Below the pieces are notes generated by a model, which did not search any database, was not told where the DNA came from, and was given only the letters and a program-made list of their open reading frames with translations. A DNA stretch of 59,208 nucleotides from Glycomyces arizonensis DSM 44726 (GTDB lineage Bacteria > Actinomycetota > Actinomycetes > Mycobacteriales > Micromonosporaceae). This document shows positions 1-8,360 of this stretch, piece after piece. Position 1 is the first letter of the stretch. The number at the start of each line of letters is the position of its first letter. The stretch is from NCBI RefSeq assembly GCF_000482705.1, contig NZ_AXWO01000031.1, forward strand, positions 1 to 59,208, given 5' to 3'. The translations under genes were made by a program, and so were the position numbers.

Positions 1-797
1 GCGAGCGCCCGCACCCACTCGATGGCCTCGGGGACGTCCCAGACCTGGTTGGCGTCGATCATGAGCTTGGCGTCCCAACCGATGATCTCCCTGGCGATCG
101 TCAGGCGCCGCCGGTCGTCGTCCAGGTCGGCGCCGACTTTGAGCTTGACGTGCCGGTAGCCGGAGTCCACGGCCTCCTGGAGGAGGCGGCGCAGCTTGTC
201 GTCGCTGTAGCCGAGCCATCCGGCGCTGGTGGTGTAGCACGGGTACCCGCCGCGCGCTTCGAGCTCGGCGACGCGGGCCGCGCGCCCGGCCTCCCGGCCG
301 CGCAGGATCGCCAGCGCCTCGTCGCGGGTGAGGGCGTCGGAGAGGTAGCGCAGGTCGGCGGCGTCCACGAGTTGTTCGGGGGTCATCTCGCACAGCAGCC
401 GCCACAGCGGCTTGCCCGCGGCACGGGCGGCGAGGTCCCATACGGCGTTCATGACCGCGGCGAGGGCGATGTGGACGACGCCCTTCTCCGGTCCGAGCCA
501 GCGCATCTGCGAGTCGGATTGGAACTCCCGGTAGAGCGCGCCCGGGTCGCTCACGATCGTCTCCACGTCGCGTGCGACGAGGTGCGTGGCGCGCTGGAGG
601 GCGGCGGCGGTGACGATGTCGTTGCCGCGGCCGATGGTGAAGGTGAAGCCGTATCCGGACAGCTCGGGGTCCCCGGTGCGCAGCACGATGTAGGCGGCGG
701 AGTAGTCGCCGTCCCCGTTCATCGCGTCCGAGCCGTCCATGCTCAGCGAAGTGGGGAAACGGATGTCGTGGGCTTCAACGGCTTCGATGAAGGGCAT
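1..797 (-). CDS. fucD: L-fuconate dehydratase, enolase superfamily (3' end beyond the window)
   Basis: The enzyme dehydrates L-fuconate to 2-keto-3-deoxy-L-fuconate in the non-phosphorylative L-fucose pathway. I translated 265 codons from the minus strand. The N-terminal capping domain matches the FucD/ENOSF1 family closely, with [13 protein letters not shown] near residue 15, [10 protein letters not shown] near 51 and [20 protein letters not shown] near 102. The barrel contains the catalytic KxK pair at K218/K220 and the first metal ligand at D248 in MIDANQ; these numbers match the characterised Xanthomonas FucD. The remaining metal ligands and the catalytic His lie to the left of the window. 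The start is the ATG at 797, which has AAGGAG five bases upstream. A LacI-type operator lies 140 bp upstream. Substrate is inferred from family; related sugar acids are possible. Confidence 0.86.
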   Translation of the reverse strand, partial: MPFIEAVEAHDIRFPTSLSMDGSDAMNGDGDYSAAYIVLRTGDPELSGYGFTFTIGRGNDIVTAAALQRATHLVARDVETIVSDPGALYREFQSDSQMRWLGPEKGVVHIALAAVMNAVWDLAARAAGKPLWRLLCEMTPEQLVDAADLRYLSDALTRDEALAILRGREAGRAARVAELEARGGYPCYTTSAGWLGYSDDKLRRLLQEAVDSGYRHVKLKVGADLDDDRRRLTIAREIIGWDAKLMIDANQVWDVPEAIEWVRAL

Positions 798-936
798 GCG
801 TGCTCCTTGTCGCCGGTGCCGGTCTCGGGGAGCCGACGTCGGCGAGGTCGTGTCGGGGCGCGGCGGAGGCGGGGCGGCCGGACGACCGTCTCCACGGGGT
901 CGAGGTGACGGGCTCGTGCCGCGGCCTCTCGATGCG

Positions 937-946
937 CAAACGATTG
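937..946. promoter_or_regulatory. LacI-family operator CAAACGATTG upstream of fucD
   Basis: CAAACGATTG fits the CAAnCGnTTG pseudopalindrome with a central CG that LacI/GalR proteins bind. The identical 10-mer occurs twice more in front of the divergent dehydrogenase operon. It lies between the end of the LacI gene and the start of fucD, so it probably controls fucD. Confidence 0.6.
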
Positions 947-1006
947 ACCATGGCGACGATAGCCCTTCGTGCCCGGCGCCGCAAGACCCGGGCCGCCGCG
1001 TTCCGG

Positions 1007-2017
1007 TCAGCGGTGCGGACGGGCCGTGGACGAGCGTTCGACGAGGACCGGCCCGGGCGAGTCGACCGAGCGGTGCGCGACCGGGCCGCCCGCGATCGCG
1101 TTCGCCAGCGCCTCGACCGCGGTCCGCCCGAGTTCGTAGAGCGGCAGGCGCACGCAGGTGAGCGGCGGCCAGGTGTGCTCGGCGGTCCACGCGTCGTGGA
1201 CCGCGACCACGGACAGGTCCTCGGGCACGGCCAGGCCCTGGGCCCGGGACTGCGCGAGGACACCCACCGCCGCGTTGACGTTCGCGGCGATCAGGGCCGA
1301 GGGCGGTTCGCGCCTGGTGAGCAGTTCGGCCGCCGCCGCGCGCCCGTCCGCTTCCTGGTAGCCGCGCCAGGTCACCAGTGCCGGGTCGTACGGCAGGCCC
1401 GCCGCGCGGAGCGCCTCGCGGTAGCCCTCGGCGCGCCGCTGCGCGGTGGGCGAGGATGTCAGCCCTCCCGCGAAACCTATCCGCTCGTGCCCCAAGGCGA
1501 TCAGGTGCTCGACCGCCCGCCGGGCGGCGAGCGCGTCCGGCACGACGACCGAGCTGGCGTCGGGGAGGGCCTGGTGGATCGTCACCACCGGCGACCGCTT
1601 CCCGAGCGCCGCGGCGAGCGCCTTGGGGTCCGCGCCGTCCCGGGGCTGGAGGACGAGGCCGTCGACCCGGCCCTCGCCGACCAGGCGGCCGAACATCTCG
1701 CCGCCCGGCTGCATGTCCTCGCTGCGGGCCAGGAGCATGACGCAGCCGCGGGCGACGGCCTCGTCCTCCACGCCACGGGTGAGCTCGGTGAACAGCGCGT
1801 TGGTCACGTCGGGCACGACGAGTGCGATGACGTCGGTCCGCGCGAGTTTGAGCGCGCGCCCGGCGAAGTTCGGCTGGTAGCCGATCTCCAAGGCCGCCTG
1901 GCGGACCCGCTCCCGCGTCTCCTCGCTCAGGCGCGCGGCGGGGTCGCCGGAGAGGACCCTGGAGGCCGCCGACACCGACACGCCGGCCCGAGCGGCCACG
2001 TCACTGAGTTTCGCCAT
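1007..2017 (-). CDS. LacI/GalR-family transcriptional regulator of the sugar-acid cluster
   Basis: This is a 336-residue DNA-binding repressor of usual family length. Residues 1-56 form the LacI helix-turn-helix and hinge ([20 protein letters not shown], then [12 protein letters not shown]), and residues 60-336 form the periplasmic-binding-protein-like sensor domain with [16 protein letters not shown] chose the ATG at 2017, directly before the helix-turn-helix, rather than an open extension of 40 codons that would run through the operators. It sits between fucD, on the same strand, and the divergent dehydrogenase operon. Operator copies in both intergenic regions suggest that it represses both units and itself. 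The effector is not visible; a fuconate-pathway intermediate is an inference. Confidence 0.88.
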   Translation of the reverse strand: MAKLSDVAARAGVSVSAASRVLSGDPAARLSEETRERVRQAALEIGYQPNFAGRALKLARTDVIALVVPDVTNALFTELTRGVEDEAVARGCVMLLARSEDMQPGGEMFGRLVGEGRVDGLVLQPRDGADPKALAAALGKRSPVVTIHQALPDASSVVVPDALAARRAVEHLIALGHERIGFAGGLTSSPTAQRRAEGYREALRAAGLPYDPALVTWRGYQEADGRAAAAELLTRREPPSALIAANVNAAVGVLAQSRAQGLAVPEDLSVVAVHDAWTAEHTWPPLTCVRLPLYELGRTAVEALANAIAGGPVAHRSVDSPGPVLVERSSTARPHR

Positions 2018-2051
2018 CCGCCAAGTATCGCCTATGCCGATCGGTCGCGAA

Positions 2052-2102
2052 CAAACGATTGCGCATTCGAGGGACGTGTGACATCCTCGGATCAAACGAT
2101 TG
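2052..2102. promoter_or_regulatory. Pair of LacI-family operators in the divergent promoter
   Basis: CAAACGATTG occurs at 2052-2061 and again at 2093-2102, 41 bp apart (about four helical turns), so one tetramer or two dimers could occupy one face. The right copy ends 27 bp before the dehydrogenase start and 15 bp before its ribosome-binding site, so it overlaps the likely promoter or leader. The left copy is 35 bp upstream of the regulator gene. Confidence 0.6.
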
Positions 2103-2129
2103 CTCAACTCATGTTCCGAGGAGGACGCC

Positions 2130-3158
2130 GTGCTCACCGCGTACTACACCGGAAACCGCACGATGGCCGTGGCCGCCGCCGACCCGGTCCCGCCGGCTCC
2201 CGGCCAGGTGCAGATCGCCGTGGCCTACAACGGGATCTGCGGCACCGACCTGCACATTCTCAGCGGACACATGGACGCGCGGGTCGACGTCCCCGCGGTC
2301 ATCGGCCACGAGATGAGCGGCACGATAGCCGCGCTCGGCGAAGGCGTCGACGGCCACGCGATCGGCGACCCGGTCACCGTCATGCCGCTGGCCTGGGACG
2401 GGACCTGCCCCGCCTGCCTCGCGGGGCACGGCCACATCTGCCAGAACCTCGACTTCGTGGGCATCGACTCGCCCGGCGCGCTCCAAGGCCGCTGGAACGT
2501 CGACGCCGGTCTCCTGGTGCCGCTGCCGGCCTCGCTCTCGCTCCGGCACGCGGCTCTGGTCGAACCCACCGCCGTCGCCGTCCACGACGTGCGCCGCTCC
2601 GAACTCGCACCCGGCCAGAAAGCCGTCGTCATCGGCGGCGGTCCCATCGGCGTCCTCATCGCGACCGTCGCCCGGGCCTTCGGCGGCGACGTCGTCGTGA
2701 TCGAACTGGATTCAGGGCGCCGCGAACGCATCGCCCGGCTCGGCTTCACCGTCCTCGACCCCGCAGAGGACACCGTCGCCCATGTCGAAGAGTGGACCGG
2801 AGGGGCAGGCGCCGACGCGGTCTTCGAGGTCTCGGGCGCACCCGCCGCCGTGCTCGGCGCGGTCGACCACGCGAAGGTGCGGGGCACCGTCGTGGTCGTC
2901 GCCATCCACCCCGAGCCCCGCCCGGTGAACCTCCAGCGGGTCTTCTGGCGCGAGCTGCGCCTCCTCGGCGCCCGCGTCTACCGGCGCGAGGACTTCGAGA
3001 AGGCCGTCGCGCTGCTCGACGCCGGGGACATCCCGGCCGACGACCTCATCACCGGGACCGTGCCCCTGGGCGAGATCCAGTCGGCCTTCGACGCCCTCGC
3101 CCGCGGCGAGGCCATGAAGATCCTCGTCGACGTCCAGGCCGGACAGGAGCCCGCATGA
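2130..3158 (+). CDS. Zinc-dependent medium-chain alcohol/polyol dehydrogenase
   Basis: The product is a 342-residue MDR-family NAD(P)-dependent dehydrogenase. Catalytic zinc ligands are C37 (GICGTDLH) and H60-E61 (IGHE). The structural zinc lobe reads WDGTCPACLAGHGHIC, so Cys93, Cys96 and Cys104 remain and Asp90 replaces the usual first Cys. The Rossmann motif is GGGPIG in the second half. The start is the GTG at 2130, preceded by GAGGAGG at 2118-2124; an upstream in-frame TTG start at 2100 lies within the operator and has no such site. Its ATGA overlap with the SDR gene shows translational coupling. In this context it probably oxidises a fucose- or galactose-derived polyol or aldose, but the substrate cannot be read from sequence. 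Confidence 0.8.
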   Translation: MLTAYYTGNRTMAVAAADPVPPAPGQVQIAVAYNGICGTDLHILSGHMDARVDVPAVIGHEMSGTIAALGEGVDGHAIGDPVTVMPLAWDGTCPACLAGHGHICQNLDFVGIDSPGALQGRWNVDAGLLVPLPASLSLRHAALVEPTAVAVHDVRRSELAPGQKAVVIGGGPIGVLIATVARAFGGDVVVIELDSGRRERIARLGFTVLDPAEDTVAHVEEWTGGAGADAVFEVSGAPAAVLGAVDHAKVRGTVVVVAIHPEPRPVNLQRVFWRELRLLGARVYRREDFEKAVALLDAGDIPADDLITGTVPLGEIQSAFDALARGEAMKILVDVQAGQEPA

Positions 3159-3910
3159 ACCCCTTCGACCTCACCGGCCGCCTGGCCGTCGTCACCGGCG
3201 CCAAGCGCGGCATCGGATTCGCCATGGCCGAAGCCCTCGCCGCGGCCGGAGCCGACGTCATCGGCGTCAGCGCCACCCTCGAACCCGAGGGCTCGGCGAT
3301 CGAGCGGCGGGTGTCCGCCCTCGGCCGCTCCTTCCGGGCCCTGCCGACCGACCTCAACGACCCCGAGGCCGTCGCCGCCCTCGCCGCGGGGCTCGCCGCC
3401 GAACCGGTCGACATCCTCGTCAACAATGCCGGGACCATCCGCCGAGCGCCGGCCGCCGAGCACTCGGACGCCTACTGGGACGAAGTGCTCCAGGTCAACC
3501 TCACCAGCCAGTTCGCCCTCGCCAGGGCCGTCGGCCGGTCCATGCTCGAGCGCGGCCGGGGTAAGATCATCTTCACCGCCTCGCTCCTGAGCTTCCAGGG
3601 CGGTGTCAACGTGCCCGGCTACGCCGCGGCGAAGTCGGGCATCGCGGGACTCACGCGGGCGCTCGCCAACGAGTGGACCGCCCGCGGCGTCACGGTGAAC
3701 GCGATCGCCCCCGGCTACATCGCCACCGACAACACCCAAGCCCTGCAAGACGACCCCGACCGGTCCAGGGCCATCCTCGAGCGGATTCCAGCCGGTCGCT
3801 GGGGCCGGCCCGGCGACCTCGCCGGTGCGACCGTGTTCCTCGCCAGCGCCGCCGCCGACTACGTCTCGGGCGCGGTCGTCCCCGTCGACGGCGGCTGGCT
3901 CGGGCGCTAG
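3155..3910 (+). CDS. SDR-family sugar-acid dehydrogenase (KduD / 2-keto-3-deoxy-L-fuconate dehydrogenase-like)
   Basis: This is a 251-residue classical short-chain dehydrogenase. The cofactor motif TGAKRGIG is at residues 14-21, NNAG follows, and the catalytic residues are S143, Y156 and K160 (GYAAAKS). The opening PFDLTGRLAVVTGA and the overall length resemble 2-deoxy-D-gluconate 3-dehydrogenase/KduD enzymes, the same group that contains 2-keto-3-deoxy-L-fuconate dehydrogenases. Because fucD lies in the same regulon, oxidation of 2-keto-3-deoxy-L-fuconate is the most economical role. The gene overlaps the preceding dehydrogenase by four bases (ATGA). Confidence 0.78.
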   Translation: MNPFDLTGRLAVVTGAKRGIGFAMAEALAAAGADVIGVSATLEPEGSAIERRVSALGRSFRALPTDLNDPEAVAALAAGLAAEPVDILVNNAGTIRRAPAAEHSDAYWDEVLQVNLTSQFALARAVGRSMLERGRGKIIFTASLLSFQGGVNVPGYAAAKSGIAGLTRALANEWTARGVTVNAIAPGYIATDNTQALQDDPDRSRAILERIPAGRWGRPGDLAGATVFLASAAADYVSGAVVPVDGGWLGR

Positions 3911-3915
3911 GGCCC

Positions 3916-3936
3916 GATCGGCGAAAACGGCCGATC
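3916..3936 (+). terminator. Small hairpin between the SDR and GH36 genes
   Basis: A 7-bp stem (GATCGGC/GCCGATC) with loop GAAAACG lies just after the SDR stop. There is no U-tract, so it may only attenuate read-through into the GH36 gene. Confidence 0.3.
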
Positions 3937-3975
3937 CGCCTCCGTCTGTACCGACAATCCGAAGTGGAGTAGACA

Positions 3976-6009
3976 ATGGCAGCGACCGCCCGACCCGTCA
4001 TCGAATGGGCCAAGCCCGGACTGCACCTGCGGTTCGACCACGGCGACGACCACCCGGTCCGTCTCCTCCACTGGGCGGCCGACCCGGACGCGGCGTCCGC
4101 GGTCGCGCCCTCGGCGATCGTCGACGTGGACACCGCCGGGGAGCGCCGCTCCCGCTACGACCAGAGCCATCTGCACTGGGGGGCCGGCCAGCGGCTTCGC
4201 CACACCGGTCACGAAGCGCTCGGCGAGGAGCTGCGGATCCACCAACGCGATCCGCGGAGCGGCCTCGAGGTGACCAGCGTCTTCCGAGCGGCCGGGCCGG
4301 GCGTCCAGATCCGCCACACCGTGCGCAACGGCGCCGCGGACGACCTCGTCGTCCTCGCGGTGAGCTCCGCGCTCGTGGCGGTCCCTGACGGGGCGCGCGA
4401 CCTGCTCTGGGGCGAGAGCGAATGGCTCGCCGAAGGGCGCTGGCATCAGCGTCCGCTCGCGGAGCTGATGCCGGATGTCAACGCGGAGTTCCACGGCCGG
4501 CGCCCGCGCGGGAACTTCGCGGTGACCAGCCGCGGGTCCTTCTCGACCGGCGAGTTCCTGCCGACCGGAATCCTCGCGGCCGACGGCGGGCCCTCGCTCG
4601 CCTGGCAGGTCGAGACCAGCGCCGGGTGGCATTGGGAGACGACGCAGATCGAGGGCACGGTCCTCATCGGCGTCTACGGCCCGACCGACCTGCACCACCA
4701 GTTCACCGAGCGACTGGCGCCCGGGGCGTCGTTCACGACGGTGCCCGCCGGGTTCTGCGTCGCGGACGGCGGACGGGACGCGGCCTTCGCGGCGCTCACC
4801 GGCTACCGGCGCGCCATCCGCCAGACGCGTCCGGTCGAGGCGGGACTTCCGGTGGTCTACAACGACTTCATGAACACGCTCATGGCCGGTCCGTCGACGG
4901 AGAAGGAACTGCCGCTCATCGAGGCGGCGGCGGAAGCGGGCGCCGAGTACTACTGCGTCGACGCCGGCTGGTTCGGCGGGGGCAACTGGTGGACGGACGC
5001 CGGCGACTGGCACGAGGCCCCCGGGCGGTTCACCGGCGGCCTGAGCTCGGTCTTCGACGCGATCCGCGCCCGCGGGATGCGGCCGGGACTCTGGCTCGAA
5101 CCCGAGGCGGTCGGCATCGACTCGCCGGTGGCGCGGCAACTGCCCGAGGAGGCGTTCTTCCAGCGGTTCGGACGCCCCGTCAGCGTGAACGGACACCTCC
5201 AGCTCGACTTCCGCCACCCGGCGGCGCGCGCGCACCTGGACGAGGCCGTGGACCGGCTCGTGGACGAATTCGGGCTCTCGTTCTTCAAACTCGACTACAA
5301 CATCAACTCCGGAGTCGGAACGGACGCGGACGCCGACGGGCCCGGCGCCGGCCTCCTGGGCCACACCCGCGCCTTCCGCGACTGGCTGGTCGACGCCCAG
5401 GCGCGGCACCCCGGGGTCCTGTTCGAGAGCTGCTCCTCCGGCGGGATGCGCATGGACTACCACCTGCTGTCCGTCGCGCATCTCCAGTCCACCAGCGACC
5501 AGCAGGACTTCCGGCGGTACGCGCCGATCGCCGCCGCCGCACCCGCCAGCGTCCTCCCCGAACAGGCCGGCAACTGGGCCTATCCGGCCGTGTCGATGAG
5601 CATCGAGGAGACGGCGTTCGCGATGACCGCGGGCGTCATGGGCCGGCTCTACCTCTCCGGGTTCCTGGGTGAACTCGGCGCCGAGCGGTTCGCGCTCGTG
5701 CGCGAGGCCGTCGCCCTCCACAAAGACTGGCGCCACCGCATCGCCCGGGCCCATCCGGTATGGCCATTCGGCCTCCCGGGCTGGGAGGACGACCTGATCG
5801 CACTGCAACTGGACGCCGGCACCGAATCACTGCTCGCCCTGTGGTCCCGCGGCGCGGCCACGACGGCCACCCTGCCGGGACTGCGCGACCGGACCTTCGA
5901 ACAGATCTATCCGTCCGCCCTACCGGCCTGGACGATCCGCACCACCGACGGCGTACCGGCGATCGAAGTCCCCGCGGGCCCAGCCGCCCGCATCTTCGCC
6001 GCACGCTGA
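3976..6009 (+). CDS. GH36 family alpha-galactosidase-like glycoside hydrolase
   Basis: The protein is 677 residues, typical for GH36. An N-terminal beta-sandwich domain precedes a TIM barrel containing YCVDAGWFGGGNWW and PGLWLEPEAV. The predicted nucleophile is D440 in FFKLDYN, and the predicted acid/base is D508 in STSDQQD. No signal peptide is seen, so it should act in the cytoplasm on imported alpha-galactosides. GGAG lies six bases before the ATG. It follows the SDR gene by 65 bp and may share the LacI-controlled promoter. The KLDYN form differs from the common KWDxN of characterised alpha-galactosidases, so another alpha-linked hexose or 6-deoxyhexose substrate is possible. Confidence 0.82.
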   Translation: MAATARPVIEWAKPGLHLRFDHGDDHPVRLLHWAADPDAASAVAPSAIVDVDTAGERRSRYDQSHLHWGAGQRLRHTGHEALGEELRIHQRDPRSGLEVTSVFRAAGPGVQIRHTVRNGAADDLVVLAVSSALVAVPDGARDLLWGESEWLAEGRWHQRPLAELMPDVNAEFHGRRPRGNFAVTSRGSFSTGEFLPTGILAADGGPSLAWQVETSAGWHWETTQIEGTVLIGVYGPTDLHHQFTERLAPGASFTTVPAGFCVADGGRDAAFAALTGYRRAIRQTRPVEAGLPVVYNDFMNTLMAGPSTEKELPLIEAAAEAGAEYYCVDAGWFGGGNWWTDAGDWHEAPGRFTGGLSSVFDAIRARGMRPGLWLEPEAVGIDSPVARQLPEEAFFQRFGRPVSVNGHLQLDFRHPAARAHLDEAVDRLVDEFGLSFFKLDYNINSGVGTDADADGPGAGLLGHTRAFRDWLVDAQARHPGVLFESCSSGGMRMDYHLLSVAHLQSTSDQQDFRRYAPIAAAAPASVLPEQAGNWAYPAVSMSIEETAFAMTAGVMGRLYLSGFLGELGAERFALVREAVALHKDWRHRIARAHPVWPFGLPGWEDDLIALQLDAGTESLLALWSRGAATTATLPGLRDRTFEQIYPSALPAWTIRTTDGVPAIEVPAGPAARIFAAR

Positions 6010-6048
6010 CGAACCGGTCGGGGACGGCGCGAGGGTGTTCGCCGGGTC

Positions 6049-7152
6049 TCATCCTCTGCCGCTGAAGAACCGCAGCATGTTCTGCGCCGCGTCGTCGGCC
6101 GTCATCATCTCCATGAGGGACGTCGACAGCTTCGCCCTGGCCGTCGCGCGGTCCCTCATGGCCGGTTCGAATTCGGCCACGGCGCCGCCGAGGTCGCCGG
6201 GGCGGGCGGCGATGGCGAGCGCCAGTTCGGCGGCGTCGAGCATGGCGAGGTTCGCGCCGAACCCGGTGGGCGGCATGAGGTGCGCCGCGTCGCCGAGGAG
6301 CGTGACGCCCGGCTGCGGGGTCCAGGTCAGGCCGATCGGCAGCACCTTCACCGAGCGGATCGCGTACGGCGGTTCGCAGGCGCGGATGAGCCGCACGATG
6401 TCGGGGTGCCAGCCGTCGAGGAGCGCGGCCGCGGCTTCGGGGCCGTCGACGCCGTCGAGGGCGCCTTCGGGGCAGCGGGCGCCGATGCCGACCCTGACGG
6501 TGCCGTCGCCGTTGCGCTGGGCCGCGAGATGCAGGCCGGGGCCGAGCGCCCAGTAGTTGCCGCGGCCGACCTGCGCCGCGAGCTCGGGCCGCGTCCGGTC
6601 GGCGTCGCGGATGGCGCCCTCGACGTGGGTGAGTCCGGAATAGGCGGGGCGGTCGCCGCACAGGAGCGGGCGGACGCGGGAGTTCGCGCCGTCGGCGCCG
6701 ACGAGCAGGTCGCTTTCGGCCGTGGTGCCGTCGGCGAAGCGCAGCAGGTGCCCGCCGCCGCCGAGCGGCTCCGCCGCCGTGAGGGCCTTGCCCCACCGCA
6801 CGGCGCCCTCCGGCAGTGAGTCGAGCAGGAGGCCGCGCAGGTCGGTGCGGTCGATCTCGGGCATGAGCAGCGGGGCGTCGTCGGGGGTGTCCTCGCGCAG
6901 CAGCACGGTCCCGGTGTGGTCGAGCAGCACCATGTCCTGGCCTTCGGGCCGGGCCGCGGCGCGGAAGGGGGCTTCGAGTCCGGCCTCGCGGATCGCGATC
7001 TGGCCGCTGTCGGCGCGGATGTCGAGCATGCCGCCCTGGGGGCGGGCGGCGCGGGAGGCGTCCCGCTCGAAGACGACGGCTTCGATGCCGTGGACATGGA
7101 GCACGCGCGCGAGGGTGAGGCCGCCGGGGCCGGCGCCGATGACGGCGATCAT
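6049..7152 (-). CDS. FAD-dependent monooxygenase, TetX/PHBH-like
   Basis: A 367-residue class A flavoprotein monooxygenase. The N-terminal dinucleotide motif is GAGPGG, the DG motif is VGADGANSRVR in the middle, and the FAD ribityl motif is LLGDAAHLMPPTGFGANLAM near the end. The ATG at 7152 has AAGGAG at a suitable distance; an upstream TTG frame start lies in the operator. It is divergent from a TetR gene across an 81-bp promoter with three operator-like inverted repeats, so it is probably induced by an aromatic or antibiotic-like substrate sensed by that regulator. TetX-like proteins can hydroxylate tetracyclines, but many homologues do not; the substrate is unknown. Confidence 0.85.
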   Translation of the reverse strand: MIAVIGAGPGGLTLARVLHVHGIEAVVFERDASRAARPQGGMLDIRADSGQIAIREAGLEAPFRAAARPEGQDMVLLDHTGTVLLREDTPDDAPLLMPEIDRTDLRGLLLDSLPEGAVRWGKALTAAEPLGGGGHLLRFADGTTAESDLLVGADGANSRVRPLLCGDRPAYSGLTHVEGAIRDADRTRPELAAQVGRGNYWALGPGLHLAAQRNGDGTVRVGIGARCPEGALDGVDGPEAAAALLDGWHPDIVRLIRACEPPYAIRSVKVLPIGLTWTPQPGVTLLGDAAHLMPPTGFGANLAMLDAAELALAIAARPGDLGGAVAEFEPAMRDRATARAKLSTSLMEMMTADDAAQNMLRFFSGRG

Positions 7153-7164
7153 GACCACTCCTTG

Positions 7165-7215
7165 ATACATCGTATTGAAAAATACACCGTATCATTCGAG
7201 GCGGTGTACGGTACA
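7165..7215. promoter_or_regulatory. TetR operator array in the divergent promoter
   Basis: ATACATCGTAT (7165-7175) and ATACACCGTAT (7182-7192) each have exact ATAC/GTAT inverted half-sites and lie 17 bp apart. A third inverted repeat, TGTACGGTACA, is at 7205-7215. They fill the space between the monooxygenase and TetR starts and are the probable binding sites of that TetR protein. Confidence 0.6.
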
Positions 7216-7233
7216 AGGCCGAGGAGGTGCGAG

Positions 7234-7944
7234 TTGTCGAGCAGCACACCGGTGTGGGAGCGGCCCGAACCGCCCGAGCGTCCGGCCCCGAGCCCGCTGA
7301 GCCGGGCCCGGATCGTGGCCGCGGCGGTGGCCCTGGCCGACGCCGAGGGGCTGGGGGCGGTCTCGATCCGCAAGGTCGCCGCCGAGCTGGACGCGGGGCC
7401 GATGCGGCTCTACCGGTACGTCGACACCAAGGAGGAGCTGCTGGAGCTCATGGTCGACGCCGTCTATGCCGAGATCCCGGCCCCCGCGGGGCGGACCTGG
7501 CGCGAGGCCGTGCGATCGGCCGCCCAGGGCATGCGCGAGGCGGCGCTGGCCCATGAGTGGTTCGCCGACCTGCTCGGCGGCCGCCCCCGGCTCGGACCGG
7601 CCTCCATGGCGCACGGCGACGCCCTGCTCGCGGCGATCCGGGCCGCCCCGGGCGTCCCCGACATCGACACGGCGATGCGGATCGCCGAGACCTTGTCGCT
7701 GTTCCTCAACGGCGCCGTCCGCAAAGAGGTCGCCGAGCGCCGCGCCGAACGGGCCACGGGCCAGAACGTGTCCCAATGGCAGGCCGCCTCGGGACCGTAC
7801 CTTGAGCGGATGCTGGCGACCGGCCGCTACGAGACGCTGGCCGAAGCCGTGCAGGAGGCGAGGCACCTCGACGCCGCCGAGACGTTCGAGACGGGGCTCG
7901 CCTACCTGCTCGACGGCTTCGAGGCGAACCTGCCGGCCGCATAG
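7234..7944 (+). CDS. TetR-family transcriptional regulator
   Basis: A 236-residue repressor. The N-terminal helix-turn-helix region reads LSRARIVAAAVALADAEGL and continues to MRLYRYVDTKEELLELM, followed by a TetR_C ligand domain of the type common in actinobacteria. I chose the TTG at 7234 because GAGGAGG at 7221-7227 is six bases upstream; the open frame extends much farther only by running through the divergent gene. It probably represses itself and the adjacent monooxygenase through the repeats at 7165-7215. Confidence 0.85.
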   Translation: MSSSTPVWERPEPPERPAPSPLSRARIVAAAVALADAEGLGAVSIRKVAAELDAGPMRLYRYVDTKEELLELMVDAVYAEIPAPAGRTWREAVRSAAQGMREAALAHEWFADLLGGRPRLGPASMAHGDALLAAIRAAPGVPDIDTAMRIAETLSLFLNGAVRKEVAERRAERATGQNVSQWQAASGPYLERMLATGRYETLAEAVQEARHLDAAETFETGLAYLLDGFEANLPAA

Positions 7945-7978
7945 GGACGGCATCCACCGATCGGTTGACCGGCCGAAT

Positions 7979-8265
7979 CCACTGGCGCGCCTGCACGCCG
8001 ACGGGCGCCTCGCGCGCACCTACGGCGGCGCCATCCCCACCGCCGCGCACTCCGAGTCGTCGCTGGGCGAGCGGTTGCGGGAGTCCACCGCCCAGAAGAC
8101 CGCCATCAGCGCGCGGGCGGCCGAGCGCATCGGCGACGGCGAGGTGCTGCTCTTTGACGGCGGGTCCACCGTCCTCCAGCTCGCCTACGCCATCCGCGAG
8201 CGCGGCCCCCTCACCGTGGCCACCGCGGCGCTGCACGCGATGGAGGCGCTGTCGTCCGCGTCATC
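7979..8265 (+). pseudogene. Remnant of a DeoR-family regulator (sensor-domain fragment)
   Basis: In one frame this stretch reads like the centre of a DeoR/GlpR regulator: LHADGRLARTYGGAI, then SLGERLRESTAQKTAISARA, then GDGEVLLFDGGSTVLQLA, then GPLTVATAALHAMEAL. The helix-turn-helix at the N-terminus and the C-terminal half of the sensor domain are absent, and no start with a ribosome-binding site precedes it. It lies in the gap after the TetR gene and is best read as a deletion relic. Confidence 0.7.
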
Positions 8266-8360
8266 GTCGCCGCCACCTGACCGGGCGGGCCAGTGCGGCT
8301 GGGGGATCCGTCTGTCACAAACGGACGGCGACCGGCACGCGCGCGTGGAAAGGTGGCTCT

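Noticed and set aside
800..3910. Very long open frames through several genes (for example 800-3154, 7466-9895, 12837-14354, and long minus-strand frames at 22452-25301 and 55570-57819)
   Set aside because: They are Arg/Gly/Pro-rich shadows of real genes in a high-GC genome, have no domain motifs, and overlap genes with clear catalytic residues.
6049..7152. A tetracycline-inactivating TetX enzyme
   Set aside because: The class A monooxygenase motifs are general, and nothing in the sequence proves tetracycline as a substrate, so only the family was called.
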